Below are positions 51,511 to 59,588 of a stretch of DNA of 64,000 nt, piece by piece. A program made the position numbers and the translations under genes. Position 1 is the first letter of the stretch. Every line of letters starts with the position of its first letter. The notes beneath the pieces were generated by a model. It was not told where the DNA came from. It made no database searches and worked only from the letters and a program-made list of their open reading frames with translations. The DNA is from Aedoeadaptatus acetigenes (GTDB lineage: Bacteria; Bacillota; Clostridia; Tissierellales; Peptoniphilaceae): positions 62,001-126,000 of the forward strand of contig NZ_JAOQJD010000002.1 of NCBI RefSeq assembly GCF_025566985.1, given 5' to 3'.

Positions 51511-51540
51511 AAAAAACCGCCGCCGGCGGAAGTGCGGCGG
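51511..51540 (-). terminator. Terminator-like hairpin between dinB and HAD gene
   Basis: CCGCCG and CGGCGG arms (9-12 nt apart) are followed by six T on the minus strand, 24 nt before the dinB start. No minus-strand gene lies directly upstream, so it may attenuate dinB or block antisense transcription. Confidence 0.5.
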
Positions 51541-51554
51541 GTAAAGGAGAATCC

Positions 51555-52202
51555 ATGAAACAAAAAATTGCCCTCTTCGATTTCGACCGCACGGTGATCT
51601 CGAAAGATTCCATTTTTATATTATACGACGTGACAGCGCGAAAAATCCCCGGCTTTCGGGCAAAACTTTACAAAGAGCTTGTCACGGGGAGCCTCCTTCG
51701 CTCCCCGAAGGCCGTGAAGAAAAATGTAAAGAACAGTTTTCTCTCCATGCTCAGCTACTACACGGATGATGAAATCAAGGCCTTCGTCTACGAGGACGTC
51801 ATGGCCTATGCCTTTAAAGAGGCCGTGGACGAAATCTACGCCCTGAAAGCGGCGGGCTACTACCTGCTTCTCGTCTCCGCCTCCGTGGAAGACTACCTGA
51901 AGTACGTGGCCGACGTGCTTCCCTTCGATCACATTATCGGCACGAAAACCGACGAGGATTTCGAAATGGTGGGGGACAACAACAAGCACGCAAAAAAGGT
52001 GGACAATATCCTCGCCCATCTCACGGAAAAGAACATGGAAATCGACTACGAAAACAGCGTGGCCTACAGCGATTCCCTGGCCGCCGATCGCCCCATGATG
52101 GAGCTGGTAAAGACCCGCTACCTCATCAACAACAAAACCGACGCCGAGGGCTATTTGCATCTGAACTGGAAGGAAAAAGCCCAAGGCCCCTTCCGCGCCT
52201 GA
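51555..52202 (+). CDS. HAD-superfamily (IB) phosphatase
   Basis: The 215-residue cytoplasmic phosphatase has nucleophile motif FDFDRTV (8-14), motif II LLLVSASVEDYL, a lysine-bearing region TKTDED and motif IV VAYSDSLAADRPMMELV. The cap and motifs match the IB group (SerB-like/CicA). The substrate could be phosphoserine or a phospholipid head group. The ATG follows AAAGGAGAATCC. A GC-rich hairpin precedes it. Transcribed divergently from dinB. Confidence 0.85.
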   Translation: MKQKIALFDFDRTVISKDSIFILYDVTARKIPGFRAKLYKELVTGSLLRSPKAVKKNVKNSFLSMLSYYTDDEIKAFVYEDVMAYAFKEAVDEIYALKAAGYYLLLVSASVEDYLKYVADVLPFDHIIGTKTDEDFEMVGDNNKHAKKVDNILAHLTEKNMEIDYENSVAYSDSLAADRPMMELVKTRYLINNKTDAEGYLHLNWKEKAQGPFRA

Positions 52203-52312
52203 TCCGATTAAATTTTTTCTTCACTGGGTATCTATTTTCTAAGGTATTTTACAAATTGATGAATGCACCTTTACGTGCGCGGAATAGATCACAGATTAGG
52301 AAGGAATGAAGT

Positions 52313-52843
52313 ATGAGTCAAATCATTTTTTACGGCGTCGAAGGGGAGGCGCGGCGGGCCCATTTACTGGAGGCCGCTGCGGCACAGGCCATCGACCTGC
52401 GGGAAGTCGAAAAAGAAGAAGTGGGCGAGCTTTTAGGCTATTTTGCGGGCCTTGAAGGCTACGAAAAGACCGGGGATAAGGCAGAAGCCCCGGATGAGGA
52501 GCTCGTGGTTTTCGTGGACCTGCACTCCCACGATCTACAGGAGATTCTCCTCGCCCTCAGGGAAATGGGCGAGATCTTCCCCCACAAGGCGGCCATGACC
52601 GAAACCAACAAAGACTGGTCCTTCGCCCGGCTCATTAACCACATTCGCCGGGAAAATGCCGTCATTCAGGCTTGGTCGCAAATGATGGCCGTGGCCAAGG
52701 AGGTCATCGAAGCCCAGGAATCCGAGCCCACTCAAGCGCGGGACGAGGCCCTCACCTTTGCCAAAAACCTTCGCCTAAAGGGCGAAGACATCGAAGAAAG
52801 CGACGTAAGAGAAGCCATTCGCCGCTTAAAAGAAAGTCTATAA
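52313..52843 (+). CDS. DUF3783-containing protein
   Basis: The 176-residue cytoplasmic protein has a central DUF3783-type block: LVVFVDLHSHDLQEILLALREMGEIFPHKAAMTETNKDWSFARLINHIRRE in two parts (about 64-115), with the P-x-K-A-x-x-T-x-x-N-x-x-W core. The C-terminus is helical and acidic. Function unknown for the family. The ATG follows TAGGAAGGAATGAAGT. It ends at a bidirectional terminator facing the Dlt-type operon. Confidence 0.75.
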   Translation: MSQIIFYGVEGEARRAHLLEAAAAQAIDLREVEKEEVGELLGYFAGLEGYEKTGDKAEAPDEELVVFVDLHSHDLQEILLALREMGEIFPHKAAMTETNKDWSFARLINHIRRENAVIQAWSQMMAVAKEVIEAQESEPTQARDEALTFAKNLRLKGEDIEESDVREAIRRLKESL

Positions 52844-52846
52844 AAG

Positions 52847-52886
52847 AAAAACGAGTCCCACGCAGCGATGCAGGGGCTCGTTTTTT
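52847..52886. terminator. Bidirectional terminator between DUF3783 gene and Dlt-type operon
   Basis: AAAACGAGTCCC and GGGGCTCGTTTT pair around a 13-nt loop, with A- and T-runs on both sides. Confidence 0.85.
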
Positions 52887-52896
52887 ATGCTTCTTT

Positions 52897-54672
52897 TTAC
52901 GGATTGAGGGAGTGAAGATCCAAGCTGTCGGAAACATTCACCCGCTTTAATCGGCGCAGAGTCTCGGGCAGATACTTCACCGTGTAATTCTTCCCTTCCT
53001 CCGAGGTGACGCTCACCTTGTAGCCCGCCTCCGTAAGGAGCACTTCCGTCAAATCGTCGTGAATGCCCTGGGGATAGGCGAAGGCGTAGGGCGCGTGGTC
53101 GTTGAATTTCTCGTACACCGCCTTAAACCGTGCGTCGTCGGCCTTAAAAGCCGCCATAAAGTGTTCTTCATCTTCCCCTTTGAGCCTGCCCATGTTTTCC
53201 CTGAAGGTGCTGCCCTCCACCTTTTGTGTTTGGTGGAAGAAGTAGCTGTGGGAGCCGTACTCGAAGATATCGGCGCAAGCAAGGGCCTCTTCGGGAGAAA
53301 AGTGGCGCTTCATGGGTTTGTCCGTGCCGGGATAAGTGTCCATGCCCATGGTCTTTCCGATGGGAAAGATCGTGGCCACTTGATTGTATTTTTTAAGCAA
53401 TGGATAGGCCAGCTTTAAATTGGAATCGTAGCCGTCGTCGAAGGTAATGAGGGCGAATTTTTCCGGCAGATCCCCTTTTCCCTCGACGAAATTCATCAGG
53501 TCCTTAAAGTGGACGGTTTGAATCCCCTCGTCCTTGAGGTACTGCAAAAATTCCTCGAATCGCGCCGGAGAAATGGTGTAGAGGCCGTCGCCCTCATCCG
53601 CCAGGTGGTGGAAGGCGAAGATGTAGTAGCTGCGCTCCAAAACCTCGGGGGCCTGGGCTGCGGCTTTCTCCACGCGACCTTTCGCAATAAACTTCCCGTA
53701 ATTTCCCTCGCCCTTGTAAATTTTATCCAGCATCATGGCGCCCATGGCGTTTCTGAAGTGGGATGGATCGTAGAAAAACCGGGGATCCTTCTCCAGAGGC
53801 GTGTTCGTGAAATCCCAAAAATCCACAGTCTCGGCAAGCTTTTTGTAGTAGGCATCCACTTCTTCTTTGTCGTAGCGGGCATTTTGCCCGGCATACATAG
53901 GCGTCAATAGAAAGGTAATGGGAATGTGGTTTTCGTCGCACATGGCCTTGATCCTTCCGATGGCGGCGATGGCCTCGTCTTGCGAAGACAGGGGGATTTT
54001 TTCCGCGGGAATGTCGAAATGCTGATTCTTCATGTACTCTTCCGAAGATCCCATGTATTCCACGTCCCGCACCCGCTTGTCGTAGCTTCCGTCTTCGTGA
54101 AAGACGTCGAAATTTTTCGGAATGTAGCTGTCCTCTTTTTTTGCCGCGATTTTGTCCGCGCCGTAGCGGGGATTGGCGAAGAGGTAGTTTTTGTAAAAGG
54201 TGAATTTATTTTCCCCGCTCACATCCGGATGAAGGAGGTAATTTAAGTCCCGATTGTTTTCGTGGTACTTCGTGGCCGAGGGAATGGCCAGAGGCATAAT
54301 AATGGACTCCACGGGATAATTCTTCACCAAAAAGGCCACGGTCTTTTCCGTGTCGTAAAGGTCCGCGCCGTAGTGAAAGACATTGTAGTAGTCCTTTCCC
54401 GTGTAGGCCTTGAGCTTGTCCAAGGGAATGGAGCTGGCCCCGGATGCGCCGACGATGAAATTTTTATACTGTTTTTCTTTTTGGTGGGTCTTTAAGTAGG
54501 TGATCTTCGCCGTGCGGGGATTTTGCGTGTAATCGTAGCCGTACCAACGAAACAGAGGGTCGCCGAAGACATTAAAGGGATCGGTAAGCCCATTGAAGGC
54601 GGCGATGGCAATAAAAATCCCCAGGGCGATGAGTAAAAACAGCCGATTAAATTGTTTCGTCTTCTTTTCCAT
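52897..54672 (-). CDS. DltD/SGNH-like domain fused to PgaB/IcaB-type polysaccharide deacetylase
   Basis: A 591-residue protein anchored by one N-terminal membrane segment (LFLLIALGIFIAIAAF, 11-26) and otherwise outside. Residues 70-325 look like the SGNH hydrolase-like proteins that partner MBOATs: FIVGASGASS (Ser77) and the distal YDPSHFRN (Asp302, His305). Residues 345-591 are a NodB/CE4 deacetylase: FHHL entry, ITFDDGYDSN (Asp412-Asp413), His475 and His480 in GSHSYFFH and AYPQG (532-536). The His pair is five residues apart, as in PgaB and IcaB, not four. So one chain could transfer an acyl group and remove N-acetyl groups. Last gene of the Dlt-type operon, seven bases after the MBOAT. Confidence 0.85.
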   Translation of the reverse strand: MEKKTKQFNRLFLLIALGIFIAIAAFNGLTDPFNVFGDPLFRWYGYDYTQNPRTAKITYLKTHQKEKQYKNFIVGASGASSIPLDKLKAYTGKDYYNVFHYGADLYDTEKTVAFLVKNYPVESIIMPLAIPSATKYHENNRDLNYLLHPDVSGENKFTFYKNYLFANPRYGADKIAAKKEDSYIPKNFDVFHEDGSYDKRVRDVEYMGSSEEYMKNQHFDIPAEKIPLSSQDEAIAAIGRIKAMCDENHIPITFLLTPMYAGQNARYDKEEVDAYYKKLAETVDFWDFTNTPLEKDPRFFYDPSHFRNAMGAMMLDKIYKGEGNYGKFIAKGRVEKAAAQAPEVLERSYYIFAFHHLADEGDGLYTISPARFEEFLQYLKDEGIQTVHFKDLMNFVEGKGDLPEKFALITFDDGYDSNLKLAYPLLKKYNQVATIFPIGKTMGMDTYPGTDKPMKRHFSPEEALACADIFEYGSHSYFFHQTQKVEGSTFRENMGRLKGEDEEHFMAAFKADDARFKAVYEKFNDHAPYAFAYPQGIHDDLTEVLLTEAGYKVSVTSEEGKNYTVKYLPETLRRLKRVNVSDSLDLHSLNP

Positions 54673-54679
54673 AGTTCAC

Positions 54680-56110
54680 CTAGTAGTTTCTGTAAATAAA
54701 TTCCACGGACCGGTAGCCTTGGGCGTAGACGCCGAAGTAGAGAATCACCGCCATGGCGCCGAAGATAAGGGCCGCCTTTACCGGCATCTTGGCGGAAAGG
54801 ATCCGCTCCGTCACATCCACGCCGCGCTCTTGAATCGACGAGATCACGGCCACGACGAGAAAGGCCAAGCCGATGACGGCAAAATCCTTCGGCTCCACGC
54901 CGAAGTCCCCGTGGCGGAAGCTGAAGTCCCGAAGGGTTTTTTTCAGCATGAAAATCGCCTGGGAAAAACTTCCGGAGCGGGTAAAGTAGCGGCCGATAAA
55001 GACCAAAAAGGAGGTGCGGATCACCTGAAAGGCCCGGTAGGGCGCCTTTTGATCGTCGATGGAGAGGGCTTTTTTCACCGCGTTAAATCGCCGCTCGAAG
55101 AGAAGGGACAGAGAGATCAAAGTCCCGTTGTAGAGGCCGAAGGCGATGAAATTAAAGCCGCCGCCGTGCCAAATGCCGATGAGCAAGTAGACGATGTAGG
55201 TGGAGATGGTTAAGGTAAGCACCTTGCCGCCGTGGCGTCCCAAAATCCGGCGGGATTTTTTGTTAATGGTACCGAAGGTCTTCGTCAGGGACAGGGGAAA
55301 GAACACGTAGTCCCGCATCCACGCCCCGAGGGTAATGTGCCAACGGCGCCAAAAGTCCGTAAGGGACGTGGCGAAAAAGGGCCGCTTAAAGTTTTCCGAA
55401 AGCTCCACGCCGAAGAGATAGGCCACGCCTCTTGCGATGTCGATGCCGCCGCTGAAGTCGCAGTAAATCTGAATGGAATAGAAAATAATGGCGATAAACA
55501 CGAAGCCGCCGCCGAAATCGTCGGGATGATCGAAAATCCCCGACACCACGAGGGCGGCGCGATTGGCGATGAGGAGCTTTTTAAAATAGCCGTAGAGCAT
55601 GAGAAGAAGGCCCCGGCTAAAGGAGAGGCTATCCGCTTCCGCCCGGTAAAGGTCCTCGGAAATGGCGTCGTAACGGGAGATGGGCCCCTGCACGATTTGC
55701 GGAAAAAAGGACAGATACAGGGCGTATTTTAAGAGATTGTCCGCCGGCGGGTATTTCTTCCGGTACAGGTCGATAATGTAGGATGTGGCCTGAAAGGTGT
55801 AGAAAGAAATCCCCAGGGGAATGGCGATCTTAAAGGCGGAAAGATCCGTAAATTTCACCAAGGACAAAAGGCCGAAATTCACGGCCAGGGTGGCGAATAA
55901 AAGAGCCTTGTTCTTGGTTTTGTAGAGGATTTTTCCCGCGAAGTAGGTGGTGAAAATGGCCGTAAACAGATAAAAAAACGCCCTGATGTCGTAGAGCGCG
56001 TAGTACAGAAGGGAAGCGGCCAGTAAGACTTGCCACTTGCAACCGACGACGCGATAGATGACGACGAAGAGGGCGACAAATAAGAGAAAGGAAAGTTCGG
56101 TAAAGGCCAT
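54680..56110 (-). CDS. MBOAT-family membrane O-acyltransferase (AlgI/PatA-type, DltB-like role)
   Basis: A 476-residue multispan protein. It carries the MBOAT core: YCDFSGGIDIARGVAYLFG (217-235), ENFKRPFFATSLTDFWRRWH (His258) and the membrane catalytic His315 in IGIWHGGG. Length and these blocks fit AlgI/PatA more than canonical DltB (about 400 residues). In such systems the MBOAT takes an acyl or aminoacyl group from the cytoplasmic carrier and passes it across the membrane to the SGNH partner. Its ATG shares one base with the stop of the carrier gene (TAATG). Confidence 0.9.
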   Translation of the reverse strand: MAFTELSFLLFVALFVVIYRVVGCKWQVLLAASLLYYALYDIRAFFYLFTAIFTTYFAGKILYKTKNKALLFATLAVNFGLLSLVKFTDLSAFKIAIPLGISFYTFQATSYIIDLYRKKYPPADNLLKYALYLSFFPQIVQGPISRYDAISEDLYRAEADSLSFSRGLLLMLYGYFKKLLIANRAALVVSGIFDHPDDFGGGFVFIAIIFYSIQIYCDFSGGIDIARGVAYLFGVELSENFKRPFFATSLTDFWRRWHITLGAWMRDYVFFPLSLTKTFGTINKKSRRILGRHGGKVLTLTISTYIVYLLIGIWHGGGFNFIAFGLYNGTLISLSLLFERRFNAVKKALSIDDQKAPYRAFQVIRTSFLVFIGRYFTRSGSFSQAIFMLKKTLRDFSFRHGDFGVEPKDFAVIGLAFLVVAVISSIQERGVDVTERILSAKMPVKAALIFGAMAVILYFGVYAQGYRSVEFIYRNY

Positions 56111-56328
56111 TATAATTTGTCGATAAACTCGGCGATGGTATTGACAGACTCAAAATTTTCCGGCAAGAGTTCCGACACGTCGATGGTAATGTCGAAGGCA
56201 TCTTGCAGCTCCAACACCAGGCTCACCATGTCGAAGGAATCCAAAATACCTTCTTCGATTAAATCTGTATCTTCTTTCACCACTTCGCCGGTGATGCTTT
56301 CGATGATTTCAATGATTGATTCTTTCAT
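56110..56328 (-). CDS. DltC-like acyl carrier protein
   Basis: The 72-residue acidic four-helix carrier has the phosphopantetheine serine at Ser31 in EEGILDSFDMVSL, the DltC-type context (LDSF then hydrophobic pairs). It should be loaded by the adenylation enzyme at the head of the operon and unloaded by the MBOAT. A phosphopantetheinyl transferase is not in the window. The ATG follows GAAGGAGGAGCT. It overlaps the MBOAT by one base. Confidence 0.92.
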   Translation of the reverse strand: MKESIIEIIESITGEVVKEDTDLIEEGILDSFDMVSLVLELQDAFDITIDVSELLPENFESVNTIAEFIDKL

Positions 56329-56371
56329 AGCTCCTCCTTCGATTCTTTCCCATTATACAATTAGCCGCCGG

Positions 56372-57103
56372 TTATTTCAATTCCGGTGCGTAGACCATGA
56401 CCGCCGAATGAAAGCCGTCTTTTCGAAAGCCCGCCTTCTCGTACAAAGCCGCGGCTCCGCCCTCGGCGTCGGTCCACACGGTGGCCCGCTTTTTTTCGAT
56501 GCAGGCGGCCACGTAGTGCTTCACCAGCTCCAGGGCCAGGCCCCTGCCGCGGCGAGAAGGCTCCACATACAAATGCTCGATGGTCTGTTCCGTCGGGCTT
56601 ATGGAATACTGCAAAAAGCCCGCTCCGGGAATGCCGATCACGCGTCCTTCTCTTATGTCCCTCTCGATTTCATCCGTGGATTGATGATTCCCCGAAACGG
56701 GATCGAAGGCGGCGATGCCCCGGGCCACAAAGTCCCCGTCGTCCAAAGTCACGACGCGAGGGGAAATTTCCCCCAATCCTTCCTTCAGACGAAGGCGCAG
56801 GCGCATTTTATAAAGGCGAAAGCCCACGGCCTCGGCGGCTGATATGTCCGGCCGGCGACCGACGATTTCTGTGACCAACGCCTCGTTCAAATCCAAGGGC
56901 TTCTGCTCCTTTAAGTAATAGGTCACGTGCCATCGGTCGTTTTTCTTCGTGCCGATGTAGAGATCCCCGTCGTCAAAATAGCGCAGATCCTCGAGCTCCT
57001 CTACATAGCGGCGGCGGTTCATGTAGTCGTTGTTCACGCTCCCCTTGTAAGCAGCCAGGCGCGTGTCCAAGTCCCTTTCGTCTTTAAAGGGCACCATGTT
57101 CAT
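56372..57103 (-). CDS. GNAT-family N-acetyltransferase within Dlt-type operon
   Basis: The 243-residue cytoplasmic protein has an N-terminal part of unknown fold (1-140) and a C-terminal GNAT domain with the acetyl-CoA loop VEPSRRGRGLALELVKHY (about 178-195) and AALYEKAGFRKDG near the end. Its start lies inside the last 20 bases of the adenylation gene, behind GGAGGACGCTT, so it belongs to the operon. Canonical dlt operons have no GNAT. It might acetylate the amino acid, a sugar precursor or the carrier's load; substrate unknown. Confidence 0.82.
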   Translation of the reverse strand: MNMVPFKDERDLDTRLAAYKGSVNNDYMNRRRYVEELEDLRYFDDGDLYIGTKKNDRWHVTYYLKEQKPLDLNEALVTEIVGRRPDISAAEAVGFRLYKMRLRLRLKEGLGEISPRVVTLDDGDFVARGIAAFDPVSGNHQSTDEIERDIREGRVIGIPGAGFLQYSISPTEQTIEHLYVEPSRRGRGLALELVKHYVAACIEKKRATVWTDAEGGAAALYEKAGFRKDGFHSAVMVYAPELK

Positions 57104-58562
57104 AAGCGTCCTCCAATGCCTTTCGGTCGATTTTTCCGTTTCGCGTCGTCGGCAGCGACGCCACGTGGATAAAGCGGTCCGGAATCATGTAGGCGGGCAA
57201 ATGGGCCTTAAGCCCCTTGCGAAAATCCATGCGGGAGAACTCTTCCCCGGTGTAGACGGCGACGATTTTCTCCTTTTCGCGGTCGTAGAAACACATGCCG
57301 TCTTTGATGCCGAAGGCAAAAAGGGCCCGCTCCACTTCCCCCAATTCGATGCGGTAGCCGTGGCGCTTGATCTGATCGTCTTCTCGGGCGAGAAATTCGA
57401 TTTCGCCCCGCCCATTTCTTCGCACAATGTCGCCCGTGCGATAGACGATCTCCGGGTAGCGGCTGTTCAATGGATTTTGCACGAAGGCGGCCTTCGTCTT
57501 TTCCGGGTCCTTGTAGTAGCCATAGGCCACGCCCGTGCCCCGCACCACCAGCTCGCCCTTATCCGCCGGCACATCGCCGTCTAAAATCATTAAATCCATA
57601 TTTTCGCAGGCCCTGCCGATGGGAATCACTTCCCCGGGACCGAAATCCCGATTCACCTTGTAATAGGCGCAGTCCACGGTGGTTTCCGTGGGCCCGTAGA
57701 GATTAAAGTAATCCGCCGAGACGGCGTCGCGCCAGATCTTTAATTTCTCCGCGGAAAACGCCTCCCCGGCAAAGGCCACCACCTTTAAATGCTCCGGCAC
57801 CGCGGCGTCGAAGACCTTGGAATTGGCCAAGAGATTCATGGCGGAAACGGACCAGAGAATGGCGGAAATTTTGTGTTCGTTTAAATACTCCACGGCCTTT
57901 ACGGGAAAGAGAAAGAGCTTTTTGTCCATTAAATGCACCGTGGCCCCTTCCCCCATCATAAGGGCCAGCTCCTTTACCGACGCGTCGAAGTACAGGGGCG
58001 TTTGATTGGCGATGTTAAAACTTGCATCGATGCCCAAAGCTTCGGGGATCCAGTCCATAAAATCCACCACCATTTTTTGGGCTACCACCACCCCCTTCGG
58101 CGCCCCGGTGGAGCCGGAAGTAAAGAGGACGTAGCAGGGATCGGCGTCGATGATTCCTTCCCTGAGGCGATTGACATCCACCGCCCCCGTCGCCTTCGCC
58201 TTCGATGAAATCGCCGTAAGATTTAAGGATTCAAAGCAATTTTTTTCGTGAAAAATCCCCGCCTCGGCCTCGAGCTTTTCGGCGATTTGCTCCATGCGCC
58301 CCGCCGCTTCCTCGTCGCTTACGGGCACGTAAAAATTCCCCGAATAGAGCACGGCCAAATAAGCCACCACCGTTTCGATGTGCCGATTCACGGCGACGAG
58401 AATGGGCTTGCTTGCAGCGCCGGTTGTTTCGTAAAGGGCCGCCGCCAAATCTAGGGCCTCTTTTCTCAGTTCGGAAAAGGTAATGGACCGCACGCCGTCC
58501 ACCAGGGCGATTTTATCTCCGTGTTTTTCCACGGTCTGTTCAAATTTATCGATAACTAACAT
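57084..58562 (-). CDS. DltA-like amino acid adenylation enzyme
   Basis: A 492-residue AMP-forming ligase that should activate an amino acid and load the carrier. Motifs: A3 loop FTSGSTGAPKG (147-157), LYFDASVKEL (190-199), A5 YGPTETTVD (289-297), A7 YRTGD and A8 DDQIKRHGYRIELGEVE, and the final lysine region NGKIDRK. Length and overall match fit DltA. At the DltA position where a cysteine in FxFCGE selects D-alanine, this protein has alanine (VVAFAGE, Ala265). The substrate may thus not be D-Ala, or selectivity may be relaxed. First gene of the operon; ATG at 58562 behind GAGGTGTTT. Confidence 0.88.
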   Translation of the reverse strand: MLVIDKFEQTVEKHGDKIALVDGVRSITFSELRKEALDLAAALYETTGAASKPILVAVNRHIETVVAYLAVLYSGNFYVPVSDEEAAGRMEQIAEKLEAEAGIFHEKNCFESLNLTAISSKAKATGAVDVNRLREGIIDADPCYVLFTSGSTGAPKGVVVAQKMVVDFMDWIPEALGIDASFNIANQTPLYFDASVKELALMMGEGATVHLMDKKLFLFPVKAVEYLNEHKISAILWSVSAMNLLANSKVFDAAVPEHLKVVAFAGEAFSAEKLKIWRDAVSADYFNLYGPTETTVDCAYYKVNRDFGPGEVIPIGRACENMDLMILDGDVPADKGELVVRGTGVAYGYYKDPEKTKAAFVQNPLNSRYPEIVYRTGDIVRRNGRGEIEFLAREDDQIKRHGYRIELGEVERALFAFGIKDGMCFYDREKEKIVAVYTGEEFSRMDFRKGLKAHLPAYMIPDRFIHVASLPTTRNGKIDRKALEDAYEHGAL

Positions 58563-58577
58563 AAACACCTCGGCTAA

Positions 58578-58586
58578 ATTCTACCA
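58578..58586 (-). promoter_or_regulatory. Extended -10 promoter of Dlt-type operon
   Basis: On the minus strand TGG then TAGAAT lies 15 nt before the first start; a TTGTGG candidate -35 is 20 nt upstream of it. Confidence 0.45.
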
Positions 58587-58626
58587 CGTATCAAAACCCC
58601 TGACCACAATCCTCCTTTTTCCGACG

Positions 58627-58657
58627 AAAAAATCGAGCAGGCAAAAGCTTGCTCGAT
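58627..58657 (-). terminator. Intrinsic terminator after small membrane protein genes
   Basis: ATCGAGCAAGC and GCCTGCTCGAT pair around TTTT, followed by TTTTT on the minus strand. Confidence 0.88.
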
Positions 58658-58671
58658 CATGGCCTTTATGT

Positions 58672-58956
58672 TCAATCCGATTTATCGCCGTTCGAAAAAA
58701 TTCCGTCGCCTGTTTCTTCTCCATCTCCGACTTTATCCTTGTTTTCCGCTTTTTCTACCTTCTCTTCACGCACCACATCAAAAGCGTCCAGTGCGTGAGG
58801 TAATAAAATTAACATGATAACGGCGATGACGATGCGTATGTAAAGATCGACAAAATTAATGGAATCTTCCCATACTAAAATGCGATTATTTCTGGCTATC
58901 AGAGCGAGAAAAACCATGCTAATGACGTAACCGTACTTTTTGTACCCTTTCTTCAT
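58672..58956 (-). CDS. Small membrane protein (paralogue 1)
   Basis: The 94-residue protein has two membrane segments (YGYVISMVFLALIARNN and IRIVIAVIMLILLPHALDAF) and an acidic, Lys/Glu-rich cytoplasmic or extracellular tail. It is clearly paralogous to the next upstream gene in the pattern KKYGYVIS..ALIA..LLPHALDAF against KQIGYAIS..GLLA..LLPRALETV. The ATG at 58956 follows AGGAGAAAATCAC. Function unknown. It is the last gene of a run led by the sigma factor. Confidence 0.72.
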   Translation of the reverse strand: MKKGYKKYGYVISMVFLALIARNNRILVWEDSINFVDLYIRIVIAVIMLILLPHALDAFDVVREEKVEKAENKDKVGDGEETGDGIFSNGDKSD

Positions 58957-59013
58957 GTGATTTTCTCCTATCTTTTTCGAGGTATTATTTCGATAAAGCA
59001 TACTCTCCGGTTA

Positions 59014-59262
59014 CTACTGTTTTTGCACCTCGTCTTCTTTTTCGTCTTTTCCCTCGTTTTTTTCCGCCGCCCTATTATAATCCACGGTCTCCAGCGCGCG
59101 GGGAAGCATGAGCAAAATCACCAGAATAAAAAGAAGACGCAACTCATACTCTCGAGTATCGATAACAACGTCATTCGGAAGGCCGATCCACGGATTCCAC
59201 GCCAACAAGCCTAAGAAAAACAGGCTGATGGCATAACCGATCTGCTTAAAATCTTTTCTCAT
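59014..59262 (-). CDS. Small membrane protein (paralogue 2)
   Basis: The 82-residue protein has two membrane segments (AISLFFLGLLAWNPWIG and LLFILVILLMLPRAL) and a charged tail EKNEGKDEKEDEVQKQ. It is a tandem paralogue of the gene at 58672. There is a possible ribosome site GAGGTGATTTT before its ATG. Not recognised as a named family. Confidence 0.72.
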   Translation of the reverse strand: MRKDFKQIGYAISLFFLGLLAWNPWIGLPNDVVIDTREYELRLLFILVILLMLPRALETVDYNRAAEKNEGKDEKEDEVQKQ

Positions 59263-59302
59263 AAAATCACCTCATTGATTAAATTTTCTATTGTCTTCCA
59301 GG

Positions 59303-59515
59303 TTACGCCCCTACACCCCGCTCCATGACAAAGCGGAGAATGGTAACGATCAATAGCAGAAGTGCCAAGACGCGGGAGATTTTTCGATCGTGTTTTGCCA
59401 GCCACGGGTACTTTGCTAATCGCGCCTTCTCATCGGATAAGTAAAGCGGCAAGGTGGCGAAGGCATAGAGTGCAACCAACACCGTCATCATCAGTTGGAT
59501 TCGAACAATGGTCAT
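59303..59515 (-). CDS. Small membrane protein
   Basis: The 70-residue protein has two membrane segments (QLMMTVLVALYAFATLPLYL and VLALLLLIVTILRFVM) joined by a basic loop (KYPWLAKHDRKISR). It is preceded by AAAGGAGCCCTT. A TATAGT box and a short palindrome lie in the 73-nt gap upstream, so it may start a separate message. Unlike the two downstream paralogues, it has no charged tail. Function unknown. Confidence 0.65.
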   Translation of the reverse strand: MTIVRIQLMMTVLVALYAFATLPLYLSDEKARLAKYPWLAKHDRKISRVLALLLLIVTILRFVMERGVGA

Positions 59516-59588
59516 AAGGGCTCCTTTCTTTTCGTCTCACTACTATAACGTTTCACAAAGGAAAAACTGTACAGTCTTTTTGAAATTT

